Notes under the pieces: model-generated | What the model saw: only the letters and a program-made list of their open reading frames with translations | What the model was told of the DNA's origin: nothing | Database searches by the model: none | NCBI RefSeq assembly: GCF_020360975.1 | Contig: NW_025408670.1 | Span: 3,720,001 to 3,784,000 of the forward strand | Source: Hirsutella rhossiliensis | Lineage: Eukaryota > Ascomycota > Sordariomycetes > Hypocreales > Ophiocordycipitaceae | DNA length: 64,000 nucleotides | Direction: 5' to 3' | Program-made: the position numbers and the translations under genes | Shown: positions 10,836-22,800 of the stretch, in pieces | Position numbering within the stretch: position 1 is the stretch's first letter | Layout of the letters: every line of letters begins with the position of its first letter

Positions 10836-12815
10836 ATGGCGAGCAGCAACGAGGAGCTGCTCCGGCGCCCTCTCTACGGTGAGATCGGGCTTCTGCCCAG
10901 CCTGCTCCGCTGATGAGCTGACCGTCGGACCGCAGTCTATGACCTTCCCGGTCAAGTGTTGGAAACGTTGACGCTCAAGGACGACGCCGACACGGCCGGA
11001 GTCGTGGGCAGAGAACCGTCTCCGGCGCCGAGCTCAAGCGTCGCGGCCGACAATTCCGTTGGCTCCCAATCTTGCTCTTTATGCGGCTTGGCCTTCACTG
11101 CTGTTCTGGATCAGCGCAGCCACCTCAAGTCCGATCTCCACCACTACAACCTCAAGCAGAAGATGCGGGGGCAGAAGCCTGTCTCCGAGGCAGAGTTTGA
11201 CAAGCTGATCGGGGACCTGGACGAGTCGCTGTCGGGGTCCGACTCGGACGACTCTGACGACGACGAAGATGATGGGCGTCCAGAGTCGACACTGACAGCC
11301 CTGCTGAAAAAGCAAGCCCGTCTGGCCGACAGGAGAGGCGACACAGAAGGCAACGACCCGGGCGAGGGCAGCGCAGGCAGACGCAACCGGGCTAAGCCGC
11401 CTCTGCTCTGGTTCAGCTCGCCCATTCTCCCTGCCAAGACGTACTTTGGCCTATATCGGGCCATTCTGACGGGCGAGGACCAGCGCAATGCTGATCTCGT
11501 CCAAGTCCTCAAGCAGAAGCAGGTCGCACCCATATCAATGCCAAACCGTGCCAAGGACGGAACGCTACCGCCAGTGGCATACAAGGGACCGCATGTCTTC
11601 CTCTGCATGATAGGCGGCGGCCACTTCGCTGCCATGGTGGTCTCCTTGGCCCCTCGCTCGTCCAAGGGGGGAGGAACATCTATGAACAGAGAGGCCACCG
11701 TGCTGGCCCACAAAACCTTTCATCGATATACCACGAGACGGAAACAGGGTGGTTCCCAGTCGGCAAACGACAACTCCAAGGGCAATGCCCATTCTGCCGG
11801 TTCCAGCTTGCGCCGATACAACGAGCAAGCGCTGGTCACTGATGTTAGAGCCCTTCTTGGAGATTGGAAAGCACTGCTAGACACGTCGGAGCTCCTCTTC
11901 ATTCGCGCCACTGGGACCACGAACCGGAGAACGCTCTTTGGCCCATACGAGGGACAGGTTCTGCAGCACAACGACACGCGCCTCCGCGGCTTTCCCTTCA
12001 ACACGAGGCGTGCTACCCAAAATGAGCTTATGCGGTCCTTCATCGAGCTCACCCGCCTCAAGGTCCGAGAGTTTGATCCCGCCCAGGAGGCCAAGGAGGA
12101 GCAGCCAGCGTTGGCGCCGACAAAGGCGCCGAGCTCCAAGCCGACCAAACCCAAGTTATCAGAGGAGGAGGAAACAGCGCTCTTGCACACCTCGCAGCTG
12201 CAGGCATTTATTCGACGCTCGAAGCTGCCTGCTCTTCTCGTGTACCTCGGCAACAATAACCTGAGCCCGGACTTTGAATTTCAACCGTCGGACCAGCATC
12301 ATCGCACGCCTCGGCCACTCCACCTTGCGGCCACTCAGAACTCGGCACCTTTGGTTCTGGGAATTCTGACCAGAGCAGGCGCCGACCCGCTCGTAAAAAC
12401 CGTCGAGGGAAGAACCGCGTTTGAGCTCGCAGGAGATCGGTCGACACGTGACGCGTTTCGTGTTGCGAGATCGGAGCTGGGCGAAAGCAAATGGGCGTGG
12501 GACGAAGCAAAGGTGCCGTCGGCGATAACCAAGGCGGAGGCCGACCGCAGAGAGGAGCGGGAGAAGAAAGACGCGGAGAGGAAGGAGTCGGAAAGGCGAA
12601 AGGCCGAGGAAGAGCGGCTGCGGTCTGAAGGCCCGTTGGTAGCTGACAAGAAACCCAGGGGCAACACTCTGGGAAACGCACTCACCAAGACGCCCCAAGA
12701 GCGCCGAGAGGAAGAAGCACGAGGACTGACACCCGAGATGAGCATGCGGCTCGAGCGGGAGAGGAGGGCCAGGGCGGCCGAGGAGCGGCTGCGGAAGATG
12801 ACGAGCGATCGATGA
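10836..12815 (+). CDS. VMS1: Vms1/ANKZF1 peptidyl-tRNA endonuclease of ribosome quality control
   Basis: Two exons (10836-10878 and 10936-12815; 57-bp intron, GTGAGA...CGCAG) give 640 residues starting MASSNEELLRRPLYVYDLPG. Vms1/ANKZF1 acts on stalled 60S complexes, cutting peptidyl-tRNA near the CCA end to free the nascent chain, and works with Cdc48/p97. Visible features: a C2H2 zinc finger (Cys61, Cys64, His77, His83); an acidic Ser/Asp stretch after it; the release-factor-like VLRF1 domain with the GGSQ loop, catalytic Gln289 (yeast Vms1 uses Gln295); ankyrin-like repeats (PLHLAATQNSAPLV, about 455-520); a charged coiled coil; and a C-terminal p97-binding VIM, RERRRARAAEER-type, matching R-x5-AA-x2-R at residues 622-632. 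Without the small first exon the N terminus would lose the conserved YDLPG segment, which supports the splice. All functional hallmarks are present, so it is probably active. Confidence 0.93.
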
Positions 12816-14619
12816 CCACGCAGCTCAAAGGCACGCCAGGCCATGTAAGCTGGCCTGGATGAACAGAGTCAGCATGGGAGGACAGAAAGGCTGTGAAGGA
12901 GCTGTTTTTTGTCTGTTCGCTCAGCTCGGGGCGAAAACGACCGTCTGGAGCGAGAGCTGCCCGAGCCGGTTGGGCTCCAGGAGCCGGGGGATGATTGTGC
13001 GGGTGCCTGCCAGCAAGCAAGTCAGCTTTGACCAGCCTTGGCAGCCAAAAGGAGCAAGAATTTCTCGTATTTCGTCTTGTGTTACCAGTTTATGCAGGCT
13101 GGCATGGGCATTGTGAGGGAGTGGTAGCAAAAAGGCCGCCCCCTTCGGTGGATTCTGCCCATCGAGCCCCGGATATCTTTTCAAATGCTTAAATGCTCCA
13201 GCATCTAATGCACTCTTATGAAGATCTATGCCGCTGCCGCGTCTGTCGATGAGCTCGCAAAGTTGTGGCATCTGCCGGTGTTGGTGAGACGGAACCACTG
13301 ACCCCCGGACCCCGACCCCCCGACCCCTGGACGCGCCACCATTCACATTACGGACATACAAAGGACTCCTACCGAGAGGATATGCAGCTCAAGGCAGAGA
13401 AACAGAGTTCAATTCATGTTCGCTCGCTGCACACTGCTCTGTTCCGGTGTTATGTCCAGTCGGATGGCCTCGGGGTGTCGGCGCGGGTTGTCTTGGCGAG
13501 GCCAGAGGCGGGCCAGAGGCTGGCCAGAGGCAGGTCAGAGGCTCGGCTGTGGGAACTGGCAGTGAACACGCCTATCCTGACGCTGAGAAGCAGTCCAGTT
13601 CACTCGTCGAGAGCTTCCTGTTCTTTGCTCGGCATAGCCTGTCCACGGGTTCAAATAGGACTGGGAGGGGAGTGCTTCCTGCTTGATTTGCTTTCCTCCT
13701 CCAACATCTCTTGCCAGAGTTCGACTGTTACAAAGTCTTGAAAACATTTCAAAACATAATCGAATCAAACCACACCATGCGCTGCAAGTATTGCAACGCA
13801 AACTTTAGGGGTACCCCGACGCCCTGCCTCTGCAGAAGGGATGACGGTCGCCAAACGCCACTCCAAATCGAGATGGCGCTCCTGTCTGAGGCCACAGGAA
13901 CGGAATGCCAAATGGGTGACACGGATATGCAAATGTCGGCAACTGGACGGGCCTCGCTACCCCGTGGACGCCACAACCCGCCGGCCCCCAAGGCCTCAGG
14001 CAAGGAAGCACTTGTGCCACAGCCCAACCCCTTGGGCAAAATGGGGACAAAGTTCCTCTACGCCCGTGGTTCATATGGCAAGAGGCTGCTTTCTCCAAGC
14101 TGTGGGAATCTCCACGCCGAGGCAGAACGTTGAGCTTGATGGCCCGCCAAGTGAGTAATGGCCAACGCTAGAGACGAGCTCTTGCTTACATTTACAACAG
14201 AAGTACGGGTTCACCGCGAATGTGCTTCCAATTTTGGAGGAAGGGCTTCTTGTTCTGGAGGATGGGATGCCGCTTTTGTCTTGTCGACGCCCCTCCGCCA
14301 CGGCTCCGACATGCCCCCATAACCACTGGCGGCTACCGGCCACCCGACCAAGCTGCCCGTTGATTAATGTTAGCAGCATCAGAGGCATCAAACGACAGCC
14401 AATATACTGTTCAGCCACGAGTGTCTCCGAATTAATATTAAAAATCAGCCACGCCTAAAATGGAGGCCGTCTCGGGCAGGTGGCCGATTTGTCTTCTCTC
14501 TCTTATAGGCTCCCTTGACAGTTGTTAACTCGGGTACATCACGGAGCCCAACTCCTCGCATCGTGATTTGACCCAACCGTGGTGATTGGTGACCGTGTCT
14601 GCCATGTCTCGGACAATCG
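12816..14619. other. Intergenic region between convergent VMS1 and CCA1
   Basis: About 1.8 kb of normal composition holding both 3' UTRs. Short frames exist; one (13711-14133, plus) begins near CKYCNANFRG with several Cys but has no recognised domain. I see no RNA gene or repeat. Confidence 0.5.
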
Positions 14620-16318
14620 TTACCATCCACCACCTGAAGGGATTCCCAAACTCTCCCGCCGATCAAGAAGCCACATTTTGGCGTCCTCAATCCCGCTCTC
14701 AGCATGATCGAACTGCCACGCCAAAAGGCCATCAAGTGCCGTCTTGAGAAATTGGCCACCCTTCTGTAGACCAAAAATTCTCTGGATCTCATTTCCGTCC
14801 AACAACGGGCGCTGCAGGTGGGCATCTCGCAAGCCATTGTCATACACGAAACCGGCAAAGGCCGAGTACCTAGTGAGTAGCGGCTCGTCCAACGAGGGGC
14901 TGCTTCCCGAAGTCACTAGTGAAGACGACGTCTGCGCAGCATAAACGGCTTCGGCTAGCATGACGTACGTTACCTGCGTGGTCCACGTTGCGCCCCAGGA
15001 GCGAATGGCCATGCCTATACGGCTCCGCGGAGGAGATTTCTCCGATTGAAGGGCGATGGTGTCCACGATGGTACGAATCGAATCGAAATTCTTCAGTGCG
15101 CTCTCAAAAAGTTTAGATATCTTGGCGGGGGCTCGGATGGCCATCGTCGCCTCGTCGACTATCTGTCGGAGCATAGCCTGTCGTAGCCCAGCAAATGGGG
15201 TGTACGCAGCCATGGTCCAGAGATAATCGGCGTTCGCCTCATATTGAATCATTTTGCACAGAATGCTGTCGTCCTTTAGGAGGCGGCCGAGAAGCCCAGA
15301 GGCCTGCGGCCAAGTGGCTGGCCATGGCGATGAATTGGATAGTCCTAGAGTAGGACATTGAGCCTTTAATGCCTGTTGCATTGGTGAATTGAGGCCGATG
15401 AAAACCGGAGTGCATAGGTTTGCCTCGAAGAGGTACTGGAAGGCGACCACCGGATTAGAGCCCCTCATCATTTTAAACAGCTCGATACCAATTCGATCGC
15501 GAGTGATTATCGTATCTAGTGCTTGCTGTACGTCCTTATCTCTCATAAAACGCATAGCTTGCGGGTCGATAGCAAAGCCGAGTTTACTACCAACACGAAT
15601 AAGCCGCAGTACGCGTAGTGGATCGTCCATAAAGGTTTGGCGCGGGTCGAGAGGCGTCCTCATGATTTTCGCATCTAGATCTTCGAGGCCTCTGCCCGTG
15701 AGATCGACAACTTCCTGCTTCCCCAGATGAAAGAATAGAGAATTGATCGTAGCATCGCGTCGGAAAGCATCTTCCTCTGGGGTGCCAAACTCCATCTCAG
15801 GGGTCCGGCTGTGGCCGTCGTAGACCTCTTTGCGGAGATTTACTAAGTCGATATCCAGACCAAATAGTTTCCCGCCGGCCGTTTCTAGCTTCTTGGCCTT
15901 CTTATCGTTTCTTTCCATTATGTGGAACCTCGTGAATTTGGTATAGGGGATGCCCTGCGCAGCTGCTTTCTGGCGATAGTTGGCTTCAATCTCTGTTCTG
16001 GCAGACAGATCCTCTAGTAACTGGCCAAATCTCCTTCCCGTAACGTTGCTCAGTGCAAAATCGAGGTCTGAGGAAGGTATGCCGAGCAAGCGGTCACGAA
16101 CCCAGCCACCCGTGATCCAGATCTCGAGGCCCGGGAAATGCTGTGCGCATTCGAGCAAGAGCTCACGCAGAAGCTGTTCGGCGGGGAGCAAATCAATTAC
16201 CCTCCCTTTTGTCGCCATCGGCTCCTCTTGGACTGAGGTATGGGTTAGTTTGATATCGCAAGCGTAAAGGAGGAATCATACCTGAGTCGACCTTGATTCT
16301 CTTTGTCTGAGGCTCCAT
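14620..16318 (-). CDS. CCA1: tRNA CCA-adding enzyme (tRNA nucleotidyltransferase)
   Basis: Adds or repairs the 3' CCA of tRNAs from CTP and ATP, in nucleus/cytosol and mitochondria. Two exons: 16282-16318 (MEPQTKRIKVDS) and 14620-16232, with a 49-bp GTATGA...CTCAG intron, give 549 residues. The frame is continuous through the intron into QEEPMATKGRVIDLL. Class II nucleotidyltransferase motifs are plain: GGWVRDRLLG (about residues 54-63), the metal-binding pair in SDLDFAL (Asp68, Asp70), then RRDATINSLFF (about 170-180) and DDPLRVLRLIR (about 215-225). Length matches fungal Cca1. An internal ATG (Met18, 16218) could give a shorter form, as yeast CCA1 makes several isoforms from alternative starts. 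The gene converges on VMS1, whose product removes the CCA end that this enzyme restores. Confidence 0.95.
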
Positions 16319-16386
16319 GGCGGTCGTCACGATGTCGGCGCAGTGAGACGATGATCATGATATGGGCCCGGGCGAAGAGGCCTCAA

Positions 16387-16450
16387 TGAAGGTGGCCAAG
16401 CTGAGAGGAATGACGCAGTGAGGGTGGCCAAGCTGAGAAGAATGACTTGT
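16387..16450. repeat. 32-bp direct repeat, two units, upstream of CCA1
   Basis: Two adjacent units share GGTGGCCAAGCTGAGA and GAATGAC with few differences. They lie 70-130 bp upstream of the CCA1 start, so they may sit in its promoter or 5' UTR. Confidence 0.7.
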
Positions 16451-16912
16451 GGCTCTTGGTAGGGTTTGGAAGGTAGTTGAGATTGTTGCTGCCGTTTGCT
16501 GAAACTGAATGATGGCAGAGGGCGGGGAGGGGGGACATTTCTTGCAAACAGAGGGCAGGACCGACGCCAGGGGTGCGCAGCCAAGCCAATTCACTGCGCA
16601 AATGTCACGAGACTGGCAGGAGATATAACAAGCCCTAATATCACTCCTACTTAGGGGTGCCCTTATTTTGGCCAAGTGGTGTTCAATGTGACAGCAAACC
16701 CTGGGCGCAACCCTAGCCCTTATTTATAGGGGCCAGCTATATAGGCTATAAGACTAGACCCCTTAGCTAAGGGCAGCCTATATATATATCTTCCTTTTTA
16801 TAGTATCTTTAAGCTTTTTTCTATAAGTTTTAATAGCTCTTTAATGCTTACCTTTATAATAACTTACTTATACTAAGATTTATATAAAAAATATAGATAT
16901 TAAAGCTATTAT

Positions 16913-17398
16913 TGTCGCGAAGCGTGGCCTGATTTCGCAGTTCTCGGAGATATCCCTTAGCACGAGGGACCTAGGAAGCTAAAAACACCCGGTGTAGAAG
17001 AAGGAAGAAGGAGCTAAAAAGAGGTATAGAAAGGAGGGTAGGGGCATAAGGGGAAGCAGAAGTAGCGATAGCTTCCTATAGAGGTAGCGAAAGATAAGAT
17101 AGATATACCGGCAACGGCTAGAAAAGAGAGGAAAAACCGGTAAAAAGCTCGGTAGTTAAAAGTATATTAGTAGCTTCTTTAAGTAGGATCTTCTTTATTA
17201 ATTAAGATACTAGATAGGTATAAAGAGGGGCGTTAGATAGAGGAAAGAAGGATAATTAAGGTAATATAATAATTACTCCCTTACCTTTATTACTACTCCT
17301 ATAAGAATTAAATCTCTCTACCTTACCTATCTAACCCCTTACTTTTAATTTTACCTTTATATATTTTATATATACTTCTTATATTTTTCTTTATAAGA
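16913..17398 (+). repeat. Copia-1 5' LTR (486 bp)
   Basis: Begins TGTCGCGAAGCGTGGCC and matches 31378-31863 along its whole length. At the very start the 3' copy reads TATTATAAAGCG, differing only by C-to-T and G-to-A. This 5' copy is the less mutated of the two at its start. Confidence 0.93.
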
Positions 17399-17412
17399 GT
17401 TATAAGCCCGGG
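17399..17412 (+). other. Copia-1 primer binding site candidate
   Basis: GTTATAAGCCCGGG follows the 5' LTR. Undoing one RIP change (TA from TG) gives GTTATGAGCCCGG, the complement of the anticodon arm of initiator tRNA-Met (GGGCTCATAACC), the kind of internal tRNA site used by Drosophila copia. The same motif follows the Copia-2 LTR. Confidence 0.55.
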
Positions 17413-17569
17413 AGGAATAAAATTCCTATACCTTCTAGCTACTATAAAAAGCACCTTTCTTATATCCCTTATAGCTTCCTTTTACCCCTTTTATTAAAAA
17501 AGCCGATTTTTACCCGACTTATCTACCCTTCCTTATAATAATAACGAAAACTAACTCCTCTACTATCCC

Positions 17570-19332
17570 TATAGTCTATAGGACGATTCTTATAGAGCCC
17601 TAAGATTAGATAAGTAGGTAAAGGAGCTACGGGCTCGTATAGATAGAACTATTTATAATTTAGTCTTCTCTAATAAGCAGGACCCTCTTAAGCCCCTTCT
17701 TTATCCTAGGGCAACGGAGTTTATAAAGGGAGCTTCCCTCTTCTCTAAGCTAACCTCCGTATAGTAGAGAGCTTTTTCTACTACCTTAGGCGACTACGAG
17801 AGTTACTAAAAGGAGTACTTCTATAAGACGAAGCTACTAACTACTATACGCACGGCGATAATAGAATCCGTTAGTGCTATAAAGCTAATCTCTCTTTAAG
17901 AGAAAGAGACTCCTAGGTAGTAGCTTTTAAAGCTTAAGACCTTAATAGCTCCCTCGAGGGGCTATATAACTAACCGTATTAGGAAGACCTATACGGTATA
18001 TCTAGGAGCCTTTTCTACTAGGAACTTATTAGCTTCTTTATAGCTAGCTAAGTAGGAAGAAATCCTTAAGGAAGCTAACTAATACTTCCTTATAAAAGCT
18101 CTTTCTAGCTAGTAGCTATAGGATATATCTCTACTAATAAAGCCTATTAGTAACGGTTACTCGACTATCTTTCGAGAAGCTAGCTAGGAACTAGATAAAG
18201 AGGCTACTAGAGTATAATAGTAAGTAGTCTTATTCCTTCGTAGCTAGCACTCGACCTAGACGGCTCGACCTGCTGCCCCTATAGCTCCTGCAGCCCTTAT
18301 TGCTGCGGTTCCCGCTGCTGCTACTGCTATAGCTATTGCCCCTCCGGCTCTACCTCCCTCGAGAGCCTTAACACTGTCTTTAACGGCTGCCCTAGTCCTA
18401 GCCCTAGCTTCGTATCTTACTCTAGGCCCGGCCCCGGCCCCGTTAGTCCGTCCGGCCCGACTAGTCCCTTAATAGACCTTTTAGTCCGTTAGTCGAAAAA
18501 TCAGGGAACTAGTTAAAATCGAACCTCGTTGAAATTAGTAATAAGGGGTAAAAAGGGGGGGTTTTTAAGTAGACCTTTTAGATCGGGACGAGGATTCCTT
18601 AAAAAAATAAAAGACTAGACGAAACGGCTACCTAGCCTATAAATTACTAGGCTATTAGTTATTATAATACTAGTAGGTCTTTAAGGAAAACCGACCTAAA
18701 GTATTTAACCTTTTAAAGAGGCTATAAGAAACGATATAATAGTCTCTTAAGGAGGACCCCTTATTATAAAAGAAGATAGATAAGATTTAGGTTACTAAGA
18801 AATAGTAACTAACGCCGCTACCCTTATTCGAGCCGTAAATTTAAGGAAAAATCGTTAGTATAGTAAATCCGGCCTTTATCTTCCCTATAGATTAATAAGG
18901 CTAAGACTAAATATTAGAGCCCTCCGATTATCCCCTACGAAAATCAGCTATCCTTAACTCTAGTACTTCCCTTAATATCTATAATATACTCTTATAATTC
19001 CGGTCCTTTAAAAAGGCATAGAGGGAATATCTTATTACTAGGGAATTAACCGTATAGATAGAGGGATATAGAAGGGTAAATTTTACGATAAAATTACTTA
19101 ATAGGTCTATATAAATTCTTCGACGAAAAAGGGTAGCCTTTTACCCTTAATTTTTAACGAGCTTAATTTCCTTCTACCTTCTTCGAAAGGAAGGAATCTT
19201 CTAGGATATAACGTTTAAGCCTATAAGGCTAGTCTAGAAGAATTAAACTATTAGGCTTATTAAGGAGAAATTCGGTTAATTTATTCTCGAATTCCGACCT
19301 ATCCTTAGGAAGGAACTAGTTAAGAAGTTAGC
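17570..19332 (+). pseudogene. Copia-1 gag and protease relic (RIPed)
   Basis: A plus-strand frame, broken almost only by TAA/TAG at former Gln/Trp codons, includes an Ala/Pro-rich stretch (about 18260-18470). Near 18955-19000 it carries LNSSTSLNIYNILLQFRSFK, a RIP-altered form of the Copia protease motif around D-S-G-A-S. The relic is interrupted by Gypsy-A at 19337. Confidence 0.7.
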
Positions 19333-19337
19333 TTTCC

Positions 19338-19806
19338 TATTACGACTACGGCTACTAGGCCGCTAACGGTCGACCGCGTTAAGCACGTAATATAGTCTAA
19401 CGGATAAATAGTCGGCACGACTATCTAATAAATATAGGATCGAGGGGATCGTAGAGATCTAAGTAATCTAGGATTAACGAGATTACTACGCTCTATATAA
19501 TCTAACGTTAGGGATTATAGCTAGGCCTATAATCTAAGGATAGTCTCTATAGGTATATATAGCTACCTATTTTCACTCCTTTAGATAGATAGCTCTCTAG
19601 CTTTTAATATTATAATTATTACGATCTCTATTACGATCTTATCTTTAATTTAGGTTACTTAATTACCTAGTTATAGTCTATAGTCTACGACCTCCGACTT
19701 ATTACTAACGTAATATACTTATTATTACTTAGATTACGCCCTATTATATCTACTAATATAAACCCCTCGATAGGTTTATCCCTTAGGAATAATACCGGAT
19801 ATTATA
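19338..19806 (+). repeat. Gypsy-A 5' LTR (469 bp)
   Basis: Same length and near-identical sequence as 26757-27225; differences are C/T and G/A. Contains CTCTATATAATC and further TATA-like words. Confidence 0.95.
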
Positions 19807-19899
19807 TATTAAAAGCTCTTATTTAGTATAATACTGCGTTACTCTAAGTAATATCGTAACTATTAATATACCTATATAGTAAACTAGATTAACTAACTC

Positions 19900-22800
19900 T
19901 AGAGCTACTATATCGCCTTAGGATATAATATACGAGATTATTACCCTTTAATATAAGGTATAGTTACTTAGGAATAAAAGAGGCAACGGATAAGTTAGGG
20001 ACCTTAGAGAAGTAGTTAAACTAAAATAGCTAGGACTATTCGACGGTACTTATAGTACGCTTTGAGACTTTCTTACCTAACTTAAAGCCTACTACCGGTT
20101 TTACCTTACTAAACTCTTAGACTTAGTTAAAAAGGTACTCTACGTAGGAAATTATTTATTTAGAACGGCACTTACTTAGTTTAGACCTATTATAAGGGAT
20201 TTTCTCGATAACTAACTAGCGCGACGAGATAACGAGATAGACGAAGTCTTTACTAGTTTTTAAGGATTCGAAGAAGCTATTATAAAGGTATTTAGAATAA
20301 CTAACGAGGAACGAGAAGCCGAATAAAAACTTTAAGAACTTTAATAAAGGATCTTAGTATCGGATTATACTATAAAGTTCTATTAAGTTACCTTAAAGCT
20401 TAATTAAGATAACGAACCTCTTATATTATAATTCTATAATAGGCTTAAAGAAGAAGTTAAGGACGAACTCTATAAGGAAAATCGACCTAATAACCTCTTA
20501 GACTATATTACTATAGTAGTACGAATCGACGATAGATAGTATACGCGACGCTAAGAAAAGAAATAAGAAAGAGGAAACTAAAACCCTTCCTATAAGAATA
20601 ATTTTAACCGACGCGCTAATTATAAAAAAAAGCGCGAAACTCCTATTACCTATACCTATATAACTAACCTAGGTAGGATAAATCTAGATATAATATAGAA
20701 AAGTAAAAGAAAGTATTTTAACTATAGGAAACTTAGATATTACTTTAAAGAATATAGATAACCTTATAAGGAGAAGAAAACCTACTAAGTACTAGCCCTA
20801 GAAGGTAAGAAATACTTAAACGCTACTAATAAATAAGAACTAAAGTATAAACTCCTTAGTTAAACTATATACTATAACGATAAATATATAGTATACTTAA
20901 GCGATAAGAACGGTATTAGATAGTTCCTAAAGCTACTAAAGAAGACCCTTATAATAATATAATAAAGGGATCTTAAAATATAGAAATAAGTTAAATTTAT
21001 AGAACTAAAATACCCTTATTTTAAAGGAGTCTCCTAAGACTAGATTAAGAAAAACGGTAAACGATTCTAGGAAGATATATAAAATAAAAATCGATAATAA
21101 TAATAGGTAGTCTATAAATAATATAATAAAGAAGATAAGGATATAGCCCTTATACTTATAAAACTCGGATAATAACCTAAAGAGGAATAATAAAGTATCG
21201 ACAATATAAGCTTTAAAGAATAAGAAATACCTAGAGAAACGGAAGATAAGAACGAACTTATACTACTACCCTTACTACTAAGGGAAAATACTACGATTAG
21301 AGAATACGCTTTATACTTCGAAGAATTTAAAGAAATACTTAAAATTAGAACCTAATAAACGCCTTAAATTCTTATAGAAAACTAATAAGCTATATTAATT
21401 CGATATTAACCGGTACTATAAGGAGAAGACTATACTATAGCTATCGCTATAGTTAATACCTTTATAGCTCTATAATAAAAATAGTAACTATAAGGAGAAT
21501 TTAAAGATAATCTATAAATACTACTTACTTATAAGCACTATAAGTATATTTTATAGATATTATACGTCTACCTAGATTATATAATATACTTTTAAATAAA
21601 GGCATAATATAATACCTTCTTAGTTAGGTTTAAGGGATAAGTATTTTCGAAACCCTACTTAAGTATAGAACTAAACTACTAGAAAATCGATTAATACTAC
21701 CTAAACGACTAAGTTATATTATTAGAACCTAATTACGGTATACTACTTAAATACCGCGATAATTATAGTTTATTAATAAGATATCTTTTAAAGATATATA
21801 AAATCTATAAATATACTAAAATAAAGGAATAGTATAACGCTACTTACTCTAAGGTATTTAAACCCTTAATCTTTTAAAGACTTATATAACGAGTTAAATA
21901 TAACGAAGAAGATTATAACGAATATATATACTTAAACTATAGAGTTTATAAATACGAAAAAGTATAAGTATAGTATAAACGATATAACAGTATATTAAAA
22001 GATTATTAGTAATATATATAAAGGCTATAAGCTATATTCGACTAAGGAAGAATTAATATGAAAATACTATATAAAAAATAAAAAGATACTAAATAAAAAC
22101 TTAACCTTTAGTACGAAAATAAATAGAATTATAAAGTATAGTACGTAATTAACTATAAAGTAGTATAATATAAACGATATAGCGTTAAAAAATAAGAAAT
22201 CTTCGATTAGCTATAAGAAATTAGTCTCTTAAGCCCTAATATAATACTACGCGACGAAAATATAAAGAAACGATATTAATAATAAATTAAAGAAGAATAC
22301 CTAAATAAAATAAATAAGGACTAAGTAAAAAACGAGGTATACTATCTATAAAAGGGCTATAGACTAGCACGATATAATAAGATCTAAGGACCCTATATAT
22401 AGTAACGGTAAGCTATAGCGACTAAATAGTATTAAATATCTAAATCGCGGGATATTATATACGTATACTTTTAAACTATAGCGCGATAGGTAATTACGTT
22501 TTACCTAGAGTTATTAATCGTTATTAACTTATATAGAGATATAAGATAGATCTATATAAACTTATAAATATTAAAGGAGAGGCCTTTAACTATAATAACG
22601 GAATTATTAATATAGAGATTAATTACCTTGATATTAATATTTAAGGCTATAACGAATAAGTTAACTTTAATATTATAAATATTAAAGAATATAACCTTAT
22701 ATTAAGACTTTTATAGCTATAAGAGAGCAACCTACTAATTAACTAGAGAACTAGCTAGCTATATTAAAATAAAGATATAAGTTTCTAGGACTAGTAGATT

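Noticed and set aside
13711..14133. 140-codon plus-strand frame with a Cys-containing start (CKYCNANFRG)
   Set aside because: Cys spacing does not continue into a finger, other frames on both strands are equally open here, and it lies in the shared 3' region of VMS1 and CCA1.
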